The notes under the pieces: model-generated
Told to the model about the DNA's origin: nothing
The model's database searches: none
The model's input: the letters and a program-made list of their open reading frames with translations, nothing else
Position numbers and translations under genes: made by a program
DNA from: Gonatopus flavifemur
Lineage: Eukaryota > Arthropoda > Insecta > Hymenoptera > Dryinidae
Direction: 5' to 3'
Assembly (NCBI GenBank): GCA_018340375.1
Contig: JAFFJZ010000003.1
Span: 17,546,001-17,610,000 of the forward strand
DNA: 64,000 nucleotides
In this document: positions 13,176-27,100 of the stretch, in pieces
How positions within the stretch are numbered: position 1 is the first letter of the stretch
How the letters are laid out: every line of letters starts with the position of its first letter

Positions 13176-15489
13176 AATGAAGTTTATCATCATCATTCTT
13201 TCTACACAGCATCGATGTTCTTGAAGAAATCAGAACAATTGAACACTGGAATTGGTCCAATTGTGTTATTAACTTATTTGCAAGATATCTTAAAATATCT
13301 TTCAGAAATCATTGTGCTATCTGAGTTTTTTTACGTGAGCTTAAGAATTCACAAGTTTCAAAAGTAATCTTTATAATTGATTTTTTCAAAATCAACCGTC
13401 TGAACATTACAGTTTTTTTTATTACAATAGAAAGTTCAAGCAATGAGACTGATGTTATTCTCATAATTCGTTCTTGTAAAACCGCAATATCAAACAAGAA
13501 TGCACTGGTATGAACTGGCCGTTTTTACTCTTCAACACCACTTTATAAAAATGAATCATGTTATACTTTAGATCATTACAATTTGTGGGTTTAAATACGC
13601 ATATGTCTTTTGTTCTTTAGCATAAAACAAATCATAATGAAAACATTTTTCATCGTAATTTCCCACTCTATTTTCTCATGTCAAAAATTTAATGAAATAT
13701 AATTTTAAATTATTATGTATATTAAATTCTTTTTGTTATTAGATTCTCAATGGTCGATCATTACATACTGTTTGACATTTTGAAAAAATTATAAATTCAA
13801 AACGTTTCACAACTTGACTAAAAAAAATACGGCACACCCAATAACTGTATAGAATGAAAATAAAAATCTATTCGCGTCAGCAAAAATATAAATTTCCCAC
13901 CGTTTGAAAGAAATTTGAAAAATTGTATAAAAAAGAACTATTCTGCCCCTCCCTCCCATCTCAAATACCCGTTGGGCATTTTTTCTTCTCCAAGTTCAAA
14001 TGAATATTTAACAGCTAAAGCATTTTATCATCTCGAAATAATCTCTCTCCAGTTGAATTCCTGTGACGGCGTTAAAAAAAAATTTCTGAATCTCATTGGA
14101 ATAAATCGTGATCAATCGTGTTTTGTGGTAGACGTAGGCGCCAGACGTCTTCATGATGTTAGGTATCATACAACACATATAAAACCTGTACGGTTGATTT
14201 TTGATTTTGTCGAAAGAGGAATCGATTTAAAATTCTGTTCATATTATACAGGCCACATTCCAACTACGCCGTAAAAATACTCAACGATGAATCTTTTTAA
14301 AGTAAACACAAATTAATCGTGGATTCTCGTAAACGTTGGCGCCAGAATTTTTTACTCGTCAAATCATAACAATCCGTAACAGAGAAGACGCTGATTGGAT
14401 TAAAATGTGTGGCTGAAAGAAGAAAAAAAACAACAAACATGCGAAAAGGAGGCGTGGATTTGTAGTTTTTTTGTTCTTCAAAGCTTTCCGATTCATATCA
14501 ATATTGGGATTTAAATTTGAATTATTTATTTTGATCTTCCATACAATAGATGTTTCATCTTTCATACAGTAAATTTTACTTTTTCCTTATCATAAATTTT
14601 CAACATGAAAATAAAAACAAGCGATTTTCAATCTCATTATATGATACAAACTTGGAAATTTCTTTTCTTTTTTTATCCAGTTAGAACGGATGGAAATGAA
14701 TCGAAAGAGTGTATAAAATATTTTGCGTAATCGCTTTTATGCAAAGTGTGTAAAAAAAACTGGTGATATTGATGGTTCAATTTTTTTTCAAGAATTTGAA
14801 ACATGTTATTTATTATTCAAGTGGAATGCTATCGACCGAATATCAATTAAGTATTCCGCATATATTTCAAATGACACGTACGGTATGTATTTTTATCATG
14901 TTTTGACAAACATTGTTGTGATTCTTGATGGAACTCGTTTGAAATGTCCTGTGAATGAATTTCTTTTGAAAGATAGTATATCTTTGAGGGACATGATTCA
15001 ATTTCAACAAATGATTAGATTTTTCCGTTGAATATATAAATTTATAAAATTTCTTTAAAAAACTTCCAACGCATAGAGTATTTTTTATAAATATTTTCCA
15101 TGGACAGAGAAAAATGGTTTTGATCTCGGTCAATCATCGTTCTCTGTTCAAAACTTGATTCGTCTATAAACTCGTGAATATAAAAAAAAAAGTGAATTGT
15201 GAATATAAAAATATATTTGGTAATAAAAGAACAGATACAACAACAATTTCACGTATTAAGTGACCCAGTTGATCATTGATGAAAAGTGTAATAATTTATA
15301 TACGATACAAATCAGTGAAAAATATCTGACAAACCTCTGAATTTTTTGAAATCTTGGAAGACTTTAGACAACTGCAAAATCAATGGGTATCTATTGGTAC
15401 AATAATTCATTGTGTATCTGTATTTTTGTTCTTGTTGTAAACATTAATTGGTTTCTCTGTCCTTGATCGTTATTCGTAGTGGGGTTTCT

Positions 15490-18400
15490 TTAACATCGTC
15501 CATACGCATGGTGAGTTTGGTGAGCTGAAAAAGAATGTAGAATGGAATTGTGAATTTTTACTTTGTTTTTCAATTGTAATGATTAAAGAAGACGAAGAAT
15601 TATTACGTTTATAAAATTCTCCAAGAAAAGTGACGGAGGGTAGAAGAGAGTGAACTTTTTGTATAACATTGGCTTGTGGTGCTAGACTTGCGTTAATGTT
15701 CCATATCTGAAAATAACATTTTGTTAGTTGATTTTTGATATTGTGCGTAGTCAGAAAGATAACGGCATTAATTCTTTCCCATGCATAGAGTAAATTTCAA
15801 TACTTTGTCACGTATTTGATGCTGATGTGTTTAAAAGGGGATACTATCGGCGTGGCAGCAGCCAAAATGTTTCTTTCAAATTATTTGAAAGTGGTGCAAT
15901 AAAACCAACCAATTTTCATTTACCCACCTGGTATATGTGTCAATATAGGTCTCTAAATGAAAATTCAATAATTTTATTGTAAAACTTTCAAATAATTTGA
16001 AAGAAACATTTAGGCTGCTGCCACGCCACTAGTATCTCCTTGATATTGTTATTTTTCCAAGAGAAAACACACCCACACAACCAATTTTTAAGATTTATCG
16101 GATGTGTAAAGAATGAATAATCAAAATGAGTTCAACATGGGTATTTTTTGAATATTTCCGATATGATAGATTGGAGAATCAAATTATATATATATATTTC
16201 AAGTTCAGGTACTGGGGTTTTTTTACACTAATTCAATTATATGAAGCTGAAGCTAGCAGACTTGAACTCCAGCTCATCGTAAAATTGTCGTAGAATGATG
16301 AAACCGAAATCAATGAGATTTTGGAATCATAATCTTTGAGCTTAGGTTATAAACGCGATTTGCTAGTTTCAGCCTCATTTTTATTTTTTCAGTCAAAAGA
16401 ATTGGTCGAAGTTTCATTCCCAATATCCTTGGCAATATCTGAGAAATGAAACATTTTCTAGAACTAGAATGCAGATGAATCAACTGAATCATCAGGTGAA
16501 ATATGAATGAAATATACCATCCAAATAGCACAGCGGCTTCTGACATATTTATGAAAAATTCTTTATGAACTCTAATGATTCCTAAAGTATTCATTATGAA
16601 TTAATTCTCAACTGCTGTGCTATTTAGGCAGTGATTGTTTAATATATTTCACTCAATGTTTATCATTCTTCTCATGAATTATGTTGGCAAAATGAAAGAG
16701 GAGGCACGTACATTCCATTTTCAAAAAGCAAATTTTTTTTACAGCTCATAAAATCTGTTATCTGCTGATGTATCTAATGAAACTAGAAATGACTTCGATA
16801 TATCAATATTTCAAGCTCTCAAGACTATTTCTGACCATTTATTCGCCAATGATGCCATTGTAACATAAAATTGTATCATTGACCTTCAAGCACTTATTTT
16901 GATGTATTCGATGTGTTAAAATTTCAAATGAAAATTTAGCAAATCCCTAACATCCAAAATCTCGCATGAAATATCTATAAATGTCAATGAGAGAGTTTTA
17001 AATGAAAAATCTCATCTTACAGAAACAATTTTTTTCCACAGTGCTTGATTTGAAATTTCAAGGGAATTGTAATGCGTCAAATGAATTTGATTTCTCGGTA
17101 ACGGGTGTTCATTACCGCATCGGATATCAAGTTGTTTCTTACTTGGACAATATCTTCTCTTTCTCTAATGGATACTGTTATTCCACAAATTTCATCTCCT
17201 TCTGCAACACTTTCAGCAAATTGTTCTCCAATTGCTGCCAACACTACTTCTTTCCAAACCTTTTCCTAAATACAACAGAAAGAGAAACATTTAATTCAAT
17301 ATAAAATTATTTAAATTTGGAAACATATATAAAAAAAAACGTGTTTTGGTTTACCGTGTCATATTTATGGCACTTGAATCTCCACGTTCCACCTTTCTGG
17401 TTATCAGGTTCTTCCCATAATGGATATCTGTCATCTCTCATGAGATGGTAACTATAGCGAACCTAAAATTCATATTAAAAGCAACATTAATTGATGACAG
17501 TTAACAAATTTCTCTCTTGAAAAAATATATTCTGAATCTTCGAAGGATATCAAATGTATTGTCAGTTTCTACTGATTCATAATGATCGATACTCTACATT
17601 TGTTTTGACTGTCAAATTCTCAGAATGTTCAATGCAAAGAAAATAATATCAAACGATAACATTGGAAATATGATCTATCTTACTCGAGTACATTATAATA
17701 TCTTAACAAAGAGGATCATGTTACCGAGTTTATCATAAGATATTATTCACGTTAATACTAAAAAAAAATATACACTAACACAATACCTGTATTTCACTGA
17801 CACTTGGTATATTATTGAAGACTGCCCAAAAACTTTGTACAGTATTTACAGAATAAATCTTCTTCAAGTTGGCTTTATATTCTTCGGCAGTCGTACCAGA
17901 AACAGCTCTGTTAATTTATCCAAGTCTTTAAAATTCTCATCCATACCTCAATCTTAAACGTAGTGATTGATTTTTTTTTAGACACCCTACTTCAGGTATA
18001 TGCAGTTTTCAAAATTTGAGAAACAAAAATAAAATTCTAATAAATTTATGAAGATATATTTATATACTCCATTTGTGGTCGAATGATCGATTCAATAGTT
18101 ATTGGAAGATAAATATTCAGCTAGAATAATGAATCATGATGCATTCGATCGATAATGAGGCATGAGGCGATATAAAAATGGTTTTGACAGTGGATATTTA
18201 TCAGGAAATTCTTTGTTAAATACACAATACGTGCATCGATCGTGCACTGATATTCAAAATTCATTATCCGCAGTATTTGTTATTTGTACGAGTATTCGAG
18301 ATATCTCTTGTATTTTATCTGAGCAATTAATCGAAAATTCTACGAGATATGTATCATTTAAATTGTCTGGGTGTTTTGGCAATGAATATCTTATTTAAAA

Positions 18401-18874
18401 GTTGTGAAAATAAAAAAATATACTGTCTCGATAATTGAACAGTCATCGTGAAACAATGAATTACTTTTAAAATCTCATTGATTAAAAATATTTTCGGGAT
18501 GAAGTGTAATTCATTTGGAAAAACGAAAGATACAAATACAAAATATAAAACGTATATCTATGTGTGTATAACGAATGAATTTTTCTAATCAGTGATTCGT
18601 CTCTCACTCACGCCCATGTACAGCATTGAAGAGTGAGCGAGACAACGTCGACTAGCTAGAAATCCGTTCGCAATTGAAGTATAAGACGGAATATGAATAA
18701 GAGAATATCTCATATTATTTCTTACTTGTCAAGCCAAAATGTCCATGAGGATTGTAAAGGAATACCGGACGATTCATGTTGTTCAATAGTTTCAACGGTC
18801 TCATCAGAAAATACTGGAGATTTTGATAATTCTGTTGAAGCACCGTCTTTTTGTTCACACTCCACTGCGGCCAT
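15490..18874 (-). CDS. eIF4E3: eukaryotic translation initiation factor 4E type 3 (class III cap-binding protein), 6 exons
   Basis: Coding exons on the minus strand: 18874-18726, 17907-17787, 17462-17355, 17265-17143, 15706-15607, 15524-15490. All junctions are GT/AG and the phases join exactly to 211 codons plus TAA (human eIF4E3 is about 224 aa). Seen in the translation: SSWTFWLDK (40s), ANLKKIYSVNTVQSFW (62-77), YHLMRDDRYPLWEE (95-108), DNQKGGTWRF, VWKEVVLAAIGEQF (129-142), GITVSIREREDIVQIWNINA, and a tail PHQTHHAYGRC. The order and wording match vertebrate eIF4E3, not eIF4E1 or 4EHP. Family role: cytoplasmic m7G-cap binding. Trp44 or Trp47 and Trp106 are the expected cap-region tryptophans. 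The residue equivalent to eIF4E Trp56 is Tyr60. An in-frame upstream ATG at 18931 would add 19 residues; ATG 18874 was preferred because MAAVECEQ gives the usual short, acidic N-terminus. Two inverted-repeat elements sit in intron 4. Confidence 0.93.
15838..16042. mobile_element. 205-bp MITE in eIF4E3 intron 4
   Basis: Terminal inverted repeats of about 55 bases: GGCGTGGCAGCAGCC then ATGTTTCTTTCAAATTATTT at the left, mirrored by AAATAATTTGAAAGAAACAT and GGCTGCTGCCACGCC at the right. Outer ends are GGATACTA and TAGTATCTCCTT. Its TIR is shared with the larger element at 42396-44133. Confidence 0.85.
16522..16629. mobile_element. 108-bp inverted-repeat element in eIF4E3 intron 4
   Basis: CAAATAGCACAGCGG at the left mirrors CTGCTGTGCTATTT at the right, with GAATTCATTATGAATT-like words between. 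Confidence 0.55.
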
Positions 18875-19466
18875 GTTCGAAACGACGTCACATATTCTTG
18901 TACTACATCCCGCGTCGACGTCAAAAATCATGTGATATTACGACCAATGGCGGTAGGCTAGTGATTAAGTACTAACGGAATTGCGATTAACTTATTTACG
19001 AAAGGATCAATAAATCATAGTAAATTTGCGACGAATATGCTGGTTGTTGAGATGACTAAATATTAATTTAAATAACTCTACCTAAAATCAATGTCAATAT
19101 TTTTTATGAGGTTTGCAAATTTAGTGGAAATTGCCTCTCAATATTTCGAGTTTGAGTTTTGAAAATTGTTTTTTTTTTCTATAAAAATGGCAATATCCAA
19201 TTCAATTATTGGAACTAGGTAGAACCTCACTGTCCCGAACGTGTGAAGTGTCCCGAAGAGGTTGGTCAGCTCCTAGAGTCTCTAGGAAGTTACTAGAAAT
19301 TTACCAATCACCGATTTTGGGCTATTGAAAATTTGGGAGACTAAGACTGGCCTTCATGAACGTTCCAGTTGAATGAAAATTGAACCAATGTACAATCTTT
19401 CATAGATTTCTCATATATCGTTCCAAAAGAAATTCTCAATGCGATTGATTCTCCGTGATTCTACAG

Positions 19467-19676
19467 GGTAGGCCGCGATTATCCCGAAAGCGTGTTGGCC
19501 CGAAGCCCGGTTGGCCAGAAAGTTGAAATCCCGAAAAAATTTTGGTGACATTTTATCTCATTAGCGCGTGACTAGTAAAATATAGTTATCTTTCGGGATT
19601 ACTCTTTTTCGGGATTTCGACTTTCAGGTCAACCAAGTTTCGGGCCAACACGCTTTCGGGATAATCGCGGTCTACC
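19467..19676. mobile_element. 210-bp palindromic MITE
   Basis: GGCCGCGATTATCCCGAAAG then CGTGTTGGCCCGAA at the left, mirrored by TTCGGGCCAACACG and CTTTCGGGATAATCGCGG at the right. Inner TTCGGGATT words continue the pairing. Confidence 0.85.
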
Positions 19677-20430
19677 ATTCTGCAGAAAGAAAGAAATCTG
19701 TGAGTGGAAATGTAACGCTTTTACCGTAACCAGAGATAAATTGAAGAGATTCGGAATTGTGTGAACGGATTGTGACTAATTTCTCAACATACCAGAAATC
19801 ATCATTCAAATACATTAATGTGTTGGAAAATCGATTGCATCTCGTTCACGCTCCGACGTCCAAATCAATTACTTCAGAACCCTTCTGAGTCTGACTGGTG
19901 TCAAGTCTAGTGATTCCACTAGAAATCACTAATTCTCAGCCAATGACAAGCAGTTGAGCTTCTCGCATACTACCAAGAATTTTCAGTGACTTTTAGTGAA
20001 TGACTATTAACAAACTAATCCAATTATCGGATTCCGTTCCATGATAACCTGAGAGAAAAATTTTTTGAATTATATATAATTTAGAAAAGGGAAACAGAAA
20101 CTAAAACTAAAAGACTAACTAAAACTGACTGAGTTTAGACTGAAAATAAAAAATCGATCCTATTTTATATAGAAAATGTATGATTTTTATAAATTTCCAT
20201 GAAAATTTGATACTTTTTATAAGGAAAAGGATTGATCTTGAAGATGGGCGACACGTATCGATATCGGTATGCTTCAATAGAATTTATATCTAGTTTTTAT
20301 ACATTTTAATAAAATTTTGATAAATACTTGAGACGTATTCAATAGAAACGCATTAATATCGATGTCTATCATCTATCTCTAATTGATCTCTTTCAAGAAT
20401 TCCCATCGCTAAATCAATCTGCTAGAGTTC

Positions 20431-20815
20431 CTTAAGGGGTCCTCGCTGATGCAACCTGCCGTACAAAATTATCGACTGAGTAAACATTTTCTTGGCAAAA
20501 ATACTCTGAACTGAATTCTTGAAGAAGGATGAAATTTTCAAGAATCAATCTTCAATCCTTTATCTACTGCTGTACATCGCCCAAATTTTGAATTTCGAAA
20601 AAAAAGTTTGTGTTACTGACTGGGGAAACAATGTTTCTTCGAAATTCAAAATTCAGGCAATGTACAGCAATAGATAGAGGATTGGAGATTGATTCCTGAA
20701 AATTTAATACTTCTTCATGAATTCAGTTCACAGTATTCTAGCCGAGAAAATGTTTACTCAGTCGGTACGCTTGTATGGCGGGTTGCATCAGTAGGGATCG
20801 CTGGTATTCCCTTAA
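20431..20815. mobile_element. 385-bp palindromic MITE
   Basis: Left GCTGATGCAACCTGCCGTAC mirrors right GTATGGCGGGTTGCATCAGT. Both arms also share ACTGAGTAAACATTTTCT and GATTGAAGATTGATTC-type segments, and the ends are CTTAAGGG/CCCTTAA. A relative lies at 33866-34117. Confidence 0.8.
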
Positions 20816-20853
20816 TAAAAATGCATCATGTACGGTGCGTAAGTGTTGAATGT

Positions 20854-21076
20854 ACTCTCTAAAATTTTTAGAGTGAGATTCCACTCTTTTAGAGTCGAAG
20901 TCTAAGGTTTGAGGTTAGAAACTCTCAGCCACTCCAATTTTAGAGTGAATTTTCCACTCTAAAATAGTGAGAGTGCACTCGAAACGAGTGAGAATCTCAC
21001 TCGAAGCGGACTGGCTCACTTCTGAGACTTAGCGGAGTGAAACACTTGATTTTCCACTCTTCCAGATTTAGAGAGT
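20854..21076. mobile_element. element made of ACTCT/AGAGT words
   Basis: Ends ACTCTCTAAA and TTTAGAGAGTA are inverted. Inside, AGAGTG, CACTCT and ACTCTAAAA words alternate in both orientations over about 220 bases. Confidence 0.6.
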
Positions 21077-22000
21077 ATGATATATTACATAGATGATATG
21101 TAATCCCTGTCAAATCTATATAATCATGGGATACTGTAAGAAAATATGGAGATTTATCCTACATTTCAGTGATGGATTCCCTCCCCTGATCGTGAGGAAA
21201 TTATTTTGAGGAATAGGGGATTTTTCTTCCATTTCGAGAAGCTATTCCGTTTTTTGAGTGCCCTTTTCGTGGTGAAACTTTGTTACCATGGGGTGAATGT
21301 TGCGGCATAATTGCGTTTTTACAGTGCAAAAGAATTTTACTGAAAATCATTTAAATTTGCAGCGATTTCCAGGGAAGAGATTCTCAAACGATCTCAGAAA
21401 AGTTCATAGTTTCACAGAAAATTTGAGTGATTTTCAGAAAAATTCACAGACATTCGAGAAAATTTTCAGCGCAAGAACGTGTTTGATAAACAAGAGTTTC
21501 TGTGAATTTTTCAAAGATTTGCCAAGTCCTTCAGAATTTGAATAAATGTTTTTAGGTTTTCAGAGACTCAAAAAGTTTTCACATTTTTTTCAGAGTCTTT
21601 CAGAGTTTTCAGTGATATTTCAAGTTTTGCATTGGAATTCAGGGCAATTTTCAAAGATTCCCAGAAAAATTCTTCTCACTAGAAGAAGATCCATATATGG
21701 TATGAATTTTTGGCCACCTTGGCCCAGTCTTTGACACATCCCCAGCAGCACCAGGAGGAAATATCCTATGGACATGCATAGAAGCTGATTATCCAAAACA
21801 GTCTCTTTTGGAGGTTCTTAGCATGTTCATATCACATCTGAAACATCCGTGTGCCGCTTAGGGTGTATTGGGGCCCATGCTGGACTGATGTAGGCCCCAT
21901 GGTACACACATGCTAGGGGTCATATATGTTTCAGATATAGGGCATCTTATTACTCTTTCAATATTTGGCACCATTCGATGGACCTATATGTATTTTTCAG

Positions 22001-22223
22001 TACAGGAGAGTGCTCTTGGTTAAAACAGTTCTCAGTTGAAACAATTGAGATAATTACTGTAAGTGAATTATTGAAAATGTCCAGAAAATAAGGAAACTTT
22101 CAAGGAGTAATAGCGAAAGAAGCTTTCTATAGTCCCGTAGATTTTCAATGATTCACTTGCAGTAATTATCCTTATTTTTTCAACCAAGGACTGTTTCAAC
22201 TGAGAGCAGTATTCTCCCCTATA
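22001..22223. mobile_element. 223-bp palindromic element
   Basis: Left GGAGAGTGCTCTTGGTTAAA with CAGTTGAAACAAT and ATAATTACTGTAAGTGA; right TCACTTGCAGTAATTAT with TTTCAACTGAGAGCAGTA and TTCTCCCC. Arms pair imperfectly. Confidence 0.65.
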
Positions 22224-22879
22224 GGTTCAAATGTATGAATGATTGTGATTACTCGTACACAGCTGGCTGACCTCAATTTCGAACAATAGCACTCCTCTTT
22301 ATTCCATTATGAGATCTAAATGCATCATATTGCTTTTTTACGATATCGAACACAGATTTCATGTAAGGCTCGCATGTCGCTGCAAACGAGAAAAGGAATC
22401 AAGCGATGTCACTACAGATTATTGTGCACCAAAAAATTATCAAATCTCATTACCTGTACCATGCGGTATATAAGCAGAATCAAAGTATTCTCAGTTCTCT
22501 AAATGCAATTTCTTTCCGGAAGAATTTATTCTTAGCAATTCTATTATAGGAATGAATTTTTACTCCTGCAACATTTCAAGATCAGGTAGATTTTTATGAA
22601 TGGCACCCCATACTTTGAACCCCAGAAACATGAAGAGCGGGAAATTCTAGATCCTGGTAGAACCGGTCAAATACTTGCTCAAAGCCTTCAAGTTCTGGAT
22701 ATGTTCTTCTCTGAAGGAGTGAAAATATTGCAACTCAGTTTTGAATATTCACTCCTGCAGAATGAAAAATTTAGAGAGCAAGGAATCTCGGACAATCCTT
22801 CAGCCAAATCTCATGAAATTTCAATTTCAATTTGTGAGACTCAATGGATTTCTTTGATCAGAGTTATTAGAATATTCTA

Positions 22880-23160
22880 CTCATGTTTCTTTTTCTCATA
22901 TCAGCAGAATATTCTCAGAATATTCTGGGCTACATGTGTAAAGGCTGGGCGGCGTTATATGATCATTTTGGCGGCATTTTGAATGAGTTAAAGTATATAC
23001 GGAATAGAAACGTTCGTAGAATGTACGCATGAGATACAAAAAACATATAATGAATGTTCATAGGATGTTCGAATGAGACTGTTTGAAATATACTTAGTAC
23101 ATAAAACATATTTCGAATATTCCACGAACGTTCATAGTATATTCTGGTGCTGCTTGGGAC
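22880..23160. repeat. AGAATATTC/GAACGTTC word repeat
   Basis: Dense AGAATATTC, GAACGTTC, GTTCGAATGAGAC words, ending TATTCTGGTGCTGCTTGGG. The same words and end recur at 25144-25461 and 25690-26090. Confidence 0.6.
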
Positions 23161-24130
23161 GTTTCTGTCAGATTCTTGTATTTCATAAAAATATATTAAA
23201 TTTTGATGGAGTTTTATCAAATATTTCATTCACGTTGTATGAAGAATTCAAACAACAACATCATTGAAGTCCTGAACATAACTTATAAAAACACCGCACA
23301 CATGTTCGACAGATTTAGCCATTTAAACGGACAATCCCCCACGCTTATGACATCCATTCAACATTCTTATGAATTGTAGATTGTAAATTTCATAACATAC
23401 ATACACGAAATATACTTAAGCAATGATGAATCATATATTATACATAGTTGAACCCTACTTCATGAATATTCTTTCGTGTTGAACCGTGCAGATGTGAAAA
23501 TAAACTTTTACTACGAATAACCCTGCTCTTCAGTTCCGATGTTATTTTCACAAGAGTCGTCACGTAGATAACTTTAGGTGTAAAACGATCGATACCGTAT
23601 CAACAAAGTTTATCAATCCCTTCCAATCTTCAAGATAAAAACTCATCGTAGAGTCACATTTTGAAACGAAAAACCCGTACGTTACCTTGTCGCGATACGC
23701 GAGTGTGAAGTTTATTGGTGCACGTGAAGGTAATCGTTCTAATTTTAAACGAACTCGATTCGAAGACTCGATTGTGTCAAAAGAAATTATACCTCCTACG
23801 ATCAATGATATATGGATATGAACGATTTTTCTTCAATGAATATCAATCATGTCATATGAATTTTATTAAATTAACTTTTGAACGAAGAAACAATCGTGGA
23901 AATGAAAGAAGAGATTCTACCCGGAGATGGGCATCATGATATACATCGTGGCGGAAAATTCAAATGTGTTTACAAAGTTTCGATGTAATTAAATTAGTGT
24001 GGAGCTCATAATCGTTGTTGAGGGTTTCGGCTGGCTATTGATATCGCAAATGCAGTATCGAATTTACGCGTCAGTATTGTGATTTGATTTTCAGTCGGTA
24101 CTGGCGTGGGCATACAAAATACAGGATATC

Positions 24131-27100
24131 ATGTTTCCAATTGTTACTCCTTATACCATACCTTGTTATCAACGTATGAAACGCAATCCATACAAATTCC
24201 TTTCTCTTCGTAATTGGTGTGTACTCTTCACATTAATAATTTGTCTTTTCATCATTTTAATAACCGTGAGGTTTGAGCTGTTGACGGATGACTTCAATGA
24301 ACGAAGTACTTACCGTAATACTTTCAGTGATGTACCGGAAGATCTTTATCAAGAAGGTGAGTCATTGTACATAGACAATTTCTGTTAGGTTCGTTCGCGC
24401 GTTATCGCTACTCCTTTATTTATTATTTCTTTTTTTTTATCGTTTCTCCATGCATGGTTCACTTCGTGGGAAGAATGACCCAATAAACATTTCTATGGAA
24501 GTCTTCCGGAACACTCTAAAAGATATCTAACAGAGATCTAAAAGATGTCTTATGCAACAAATTTAGATATGTTTTAGATGTCTTCCTCCAAGATGTCTTT
24601 TAGATTTCTAAAAGATGTCTTTCTGCAAGATGTCTTAGACATATCTAAATTTGTTGCATAAGACATCTTTTAGATCTCTTTTAGATATCTTTTAGATTGA
24701 TCCAAAAGACTGATCCAAAAATGTTTATTAGGGACAGTTTTATAACGTAAAAATAAATGAAAAAATCCAAATTTAATTGACATCCATGTAGCCCAGGTAG
24801 CACAAGCACGTTCTGAGAATGTTCTGAGAATATACGTTAAGGATATTCGAATATTCTATGAAGATTCTTATTACGTGCGAATATATTCTGAGCACAGTCT
24901 CAGAATGTTTGAATGGGACTGTTTTAGATATTCTCAGAATATGATGCCACAAATATTGTGGGAATATTAGAAAAAAATGCTGTAGAATACAAATTCCCGT
25001 TAATATAAACTTCTGTATGTCACCGAAAACTACTTCACAATCGATTTCTTTGATCATTAAACATCCGTAATCATGAATTGTTCGCAATATTATGGATTCA
25101 CATGGGTGGATGAGATACTTACGATCGCCACAGGCAATCATAACTCAAGCAGCACCAGAATATACTATGAACGTTCTTCGAATATTCGAAATATGTTCTA
25201 TGCACATTCGAATGAGACCGTTCTATAGGTGCTATGCATATTTATCGAACGTATGTAACCGAATATACGACAGCACGTTGATTGAACGTCGATTGAATGT
25301 ATATCGTAGATTTCGAATGTACTCCGTACGTTCTAAGTATATTCAAAACAGTCTCATTCGAACATTCTATGAACATTCATTATATGTTCTTCGTATCTCT
25401 TCCGTACATTCTACGAACGTTTCTACTTCGTATATACTTTGAAATTCTGTTGCTGCTTGGGAATATATACGGCATTTCTTAATATTTTATTACACTTTTG
25501 AGGATTATTTTTCACTCATGGTACTCTCAGAGGACATTTGCGATATTAGAATGCAGCATTCATAAATTCATTATTCCCAAAATACAAATTAAAATCATAT
25601 ATTATCCAAGGGTCTGTAGCCTGTCAAGAACATTGTCCGCCATTACTGAATTCATGTTATTACGATACTTGCGCATGCGCTCTTCATCAATCTCCCTAAA
25701 AATTTTGTACGCATATTGTACGAACGTTCCTAGAATATTCGAAACAGTCTCATTCGAATGTTCTAAGAATTTTCTATGAATATTTACGCATCTCCTACGC
25801 TTTTTGTGAGAATATTCGATCAAGTACATTTTACGGATGTTGTAAGAATATCCTCAGAATATTCTGTGTTACATGGGAGCACAAAATATTCTGATAACAT
25901 GAACAAGAGACGTTCCCAAAATATTCTGATAATAAGACATTGGAGAATGTTTTTAACACATCCAAAATGTTCTAACGAATATCTTCAGGATATTCTCATG
26001 AATTCTTAAAGAATTCATGAAGAACTTACTCGGTTCAATAAGAATTCTTTATTAATTCTTCTGGGACTGTGGTGCTGTGTGGGAGTATATTCTCTGGATG
26101 TTGACAGAATATTCATAGAATGTCCTCGTGCGATATGGGCATTGATGAGATGTACACTGTTGACAAAATTTAGAAGCGAGCATAATTTCAAGATAATATT
26201 CTGTTTGGATTGCAATAAAAGTGTGGGAAATCTGATCCAAAAACATTAATACTTTTGTATTAAAATCAATACAAATATTCAAAAGTTTTGTCCAGAAATT
26301 TTTACATTGTACACTTGACCGAAATGTGGTGTGGATTTAAAATCAAATAAACATGGGCTGGGCTTATTCTGCAAATCTTTTCCATTATTCATTATTAGAT
26401 GAATTGTTTTGTAGTGAATCCTGCTTGACATCTCGTGAACGAATGTCCTCTAGCGGTATTTTATGACGAGTTCTTCAATATGCCATAAAATATTGTGGTT
26501 CATATTTTGTCTTCTCTGACATTTATAAGCACACTAGGGTTCAAGAAAATCTTCATCGTTTTGTATTTCTTTGACTTCGATCGCTTGTTTTGATAAATTA
26601 TTGAACAGAATGGATGCTTTTCAAATTGGTCCTTGCCAGGACAAGAAGAGGCATCGCCTTTTTTTTGTAAATCATGGAAAAATATCCAAATAAGAATAAC
26701 CCAGTCATTCACTATGAGAATTTCCTGTGTTACATAATCTCATGAATCATGTTTGTGATTTTTTCCCACGTACATTTGTACATTAAATTTCAAATCTTGA
26801 ATATCCAGTGCACACTTCATTGAAATATAGGTGTATAGTGAAGATAAATTCATATAAAATCAATCAATTCAATACCCAAATGTTCATGAGATTTACTAAC
26901 GTTTTAAACGGTATTCTCTAGCAACTCACAAGGTCTCATCAGGGACTCATAAGGCTTGACGAAGCCCTTTAACAGCCCAAAAGAATGCCTAAAGTTATTT
27001 TTACTTGCGTATATCTATTTAAACTGTCCGCCATAAGTATATCTTTCTCGTTGATTACAAAAAAACGCTACAGCTAACTTTAGAAGTATCACCCTGGCCA

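Larger units (their letters stand above)
7004..15489. other. gene-free region with scattered repeats
   Basis: No supported coding exon on either strand. The frames here (for example 13915-14274, 119 codons, and 14723-15031, 102 codons) show no domain, signal or splice context. Separate entries list the inverted-repeat elements. The stretch includes the presumed eIF4E3 3' flank at the right end. Confidence 0.45.
18932..24130. other. intergenic spacer between divergent eIF4E3 and Star-like genes
   Basis: Head-to-head promoter regions of both genes must lie here, but no TATA box or initiator could be assigned with confidence. Most of the interval is inverted-repeat elements listed separately. 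No coding exon was supported. Confidence 0.5.

Noticed and set aside
13915..14274. 119-codon plus-strand frame
   Set aside because: No recognisable motif, no signal, no splice partners.
24479..26090. Dense direct and inverted short repeats that could suggest a CRISPR-like array
   Set aside because: Units are irregular and self-complementary, without constant-length spacers, and lie in an intron of an animal gene.
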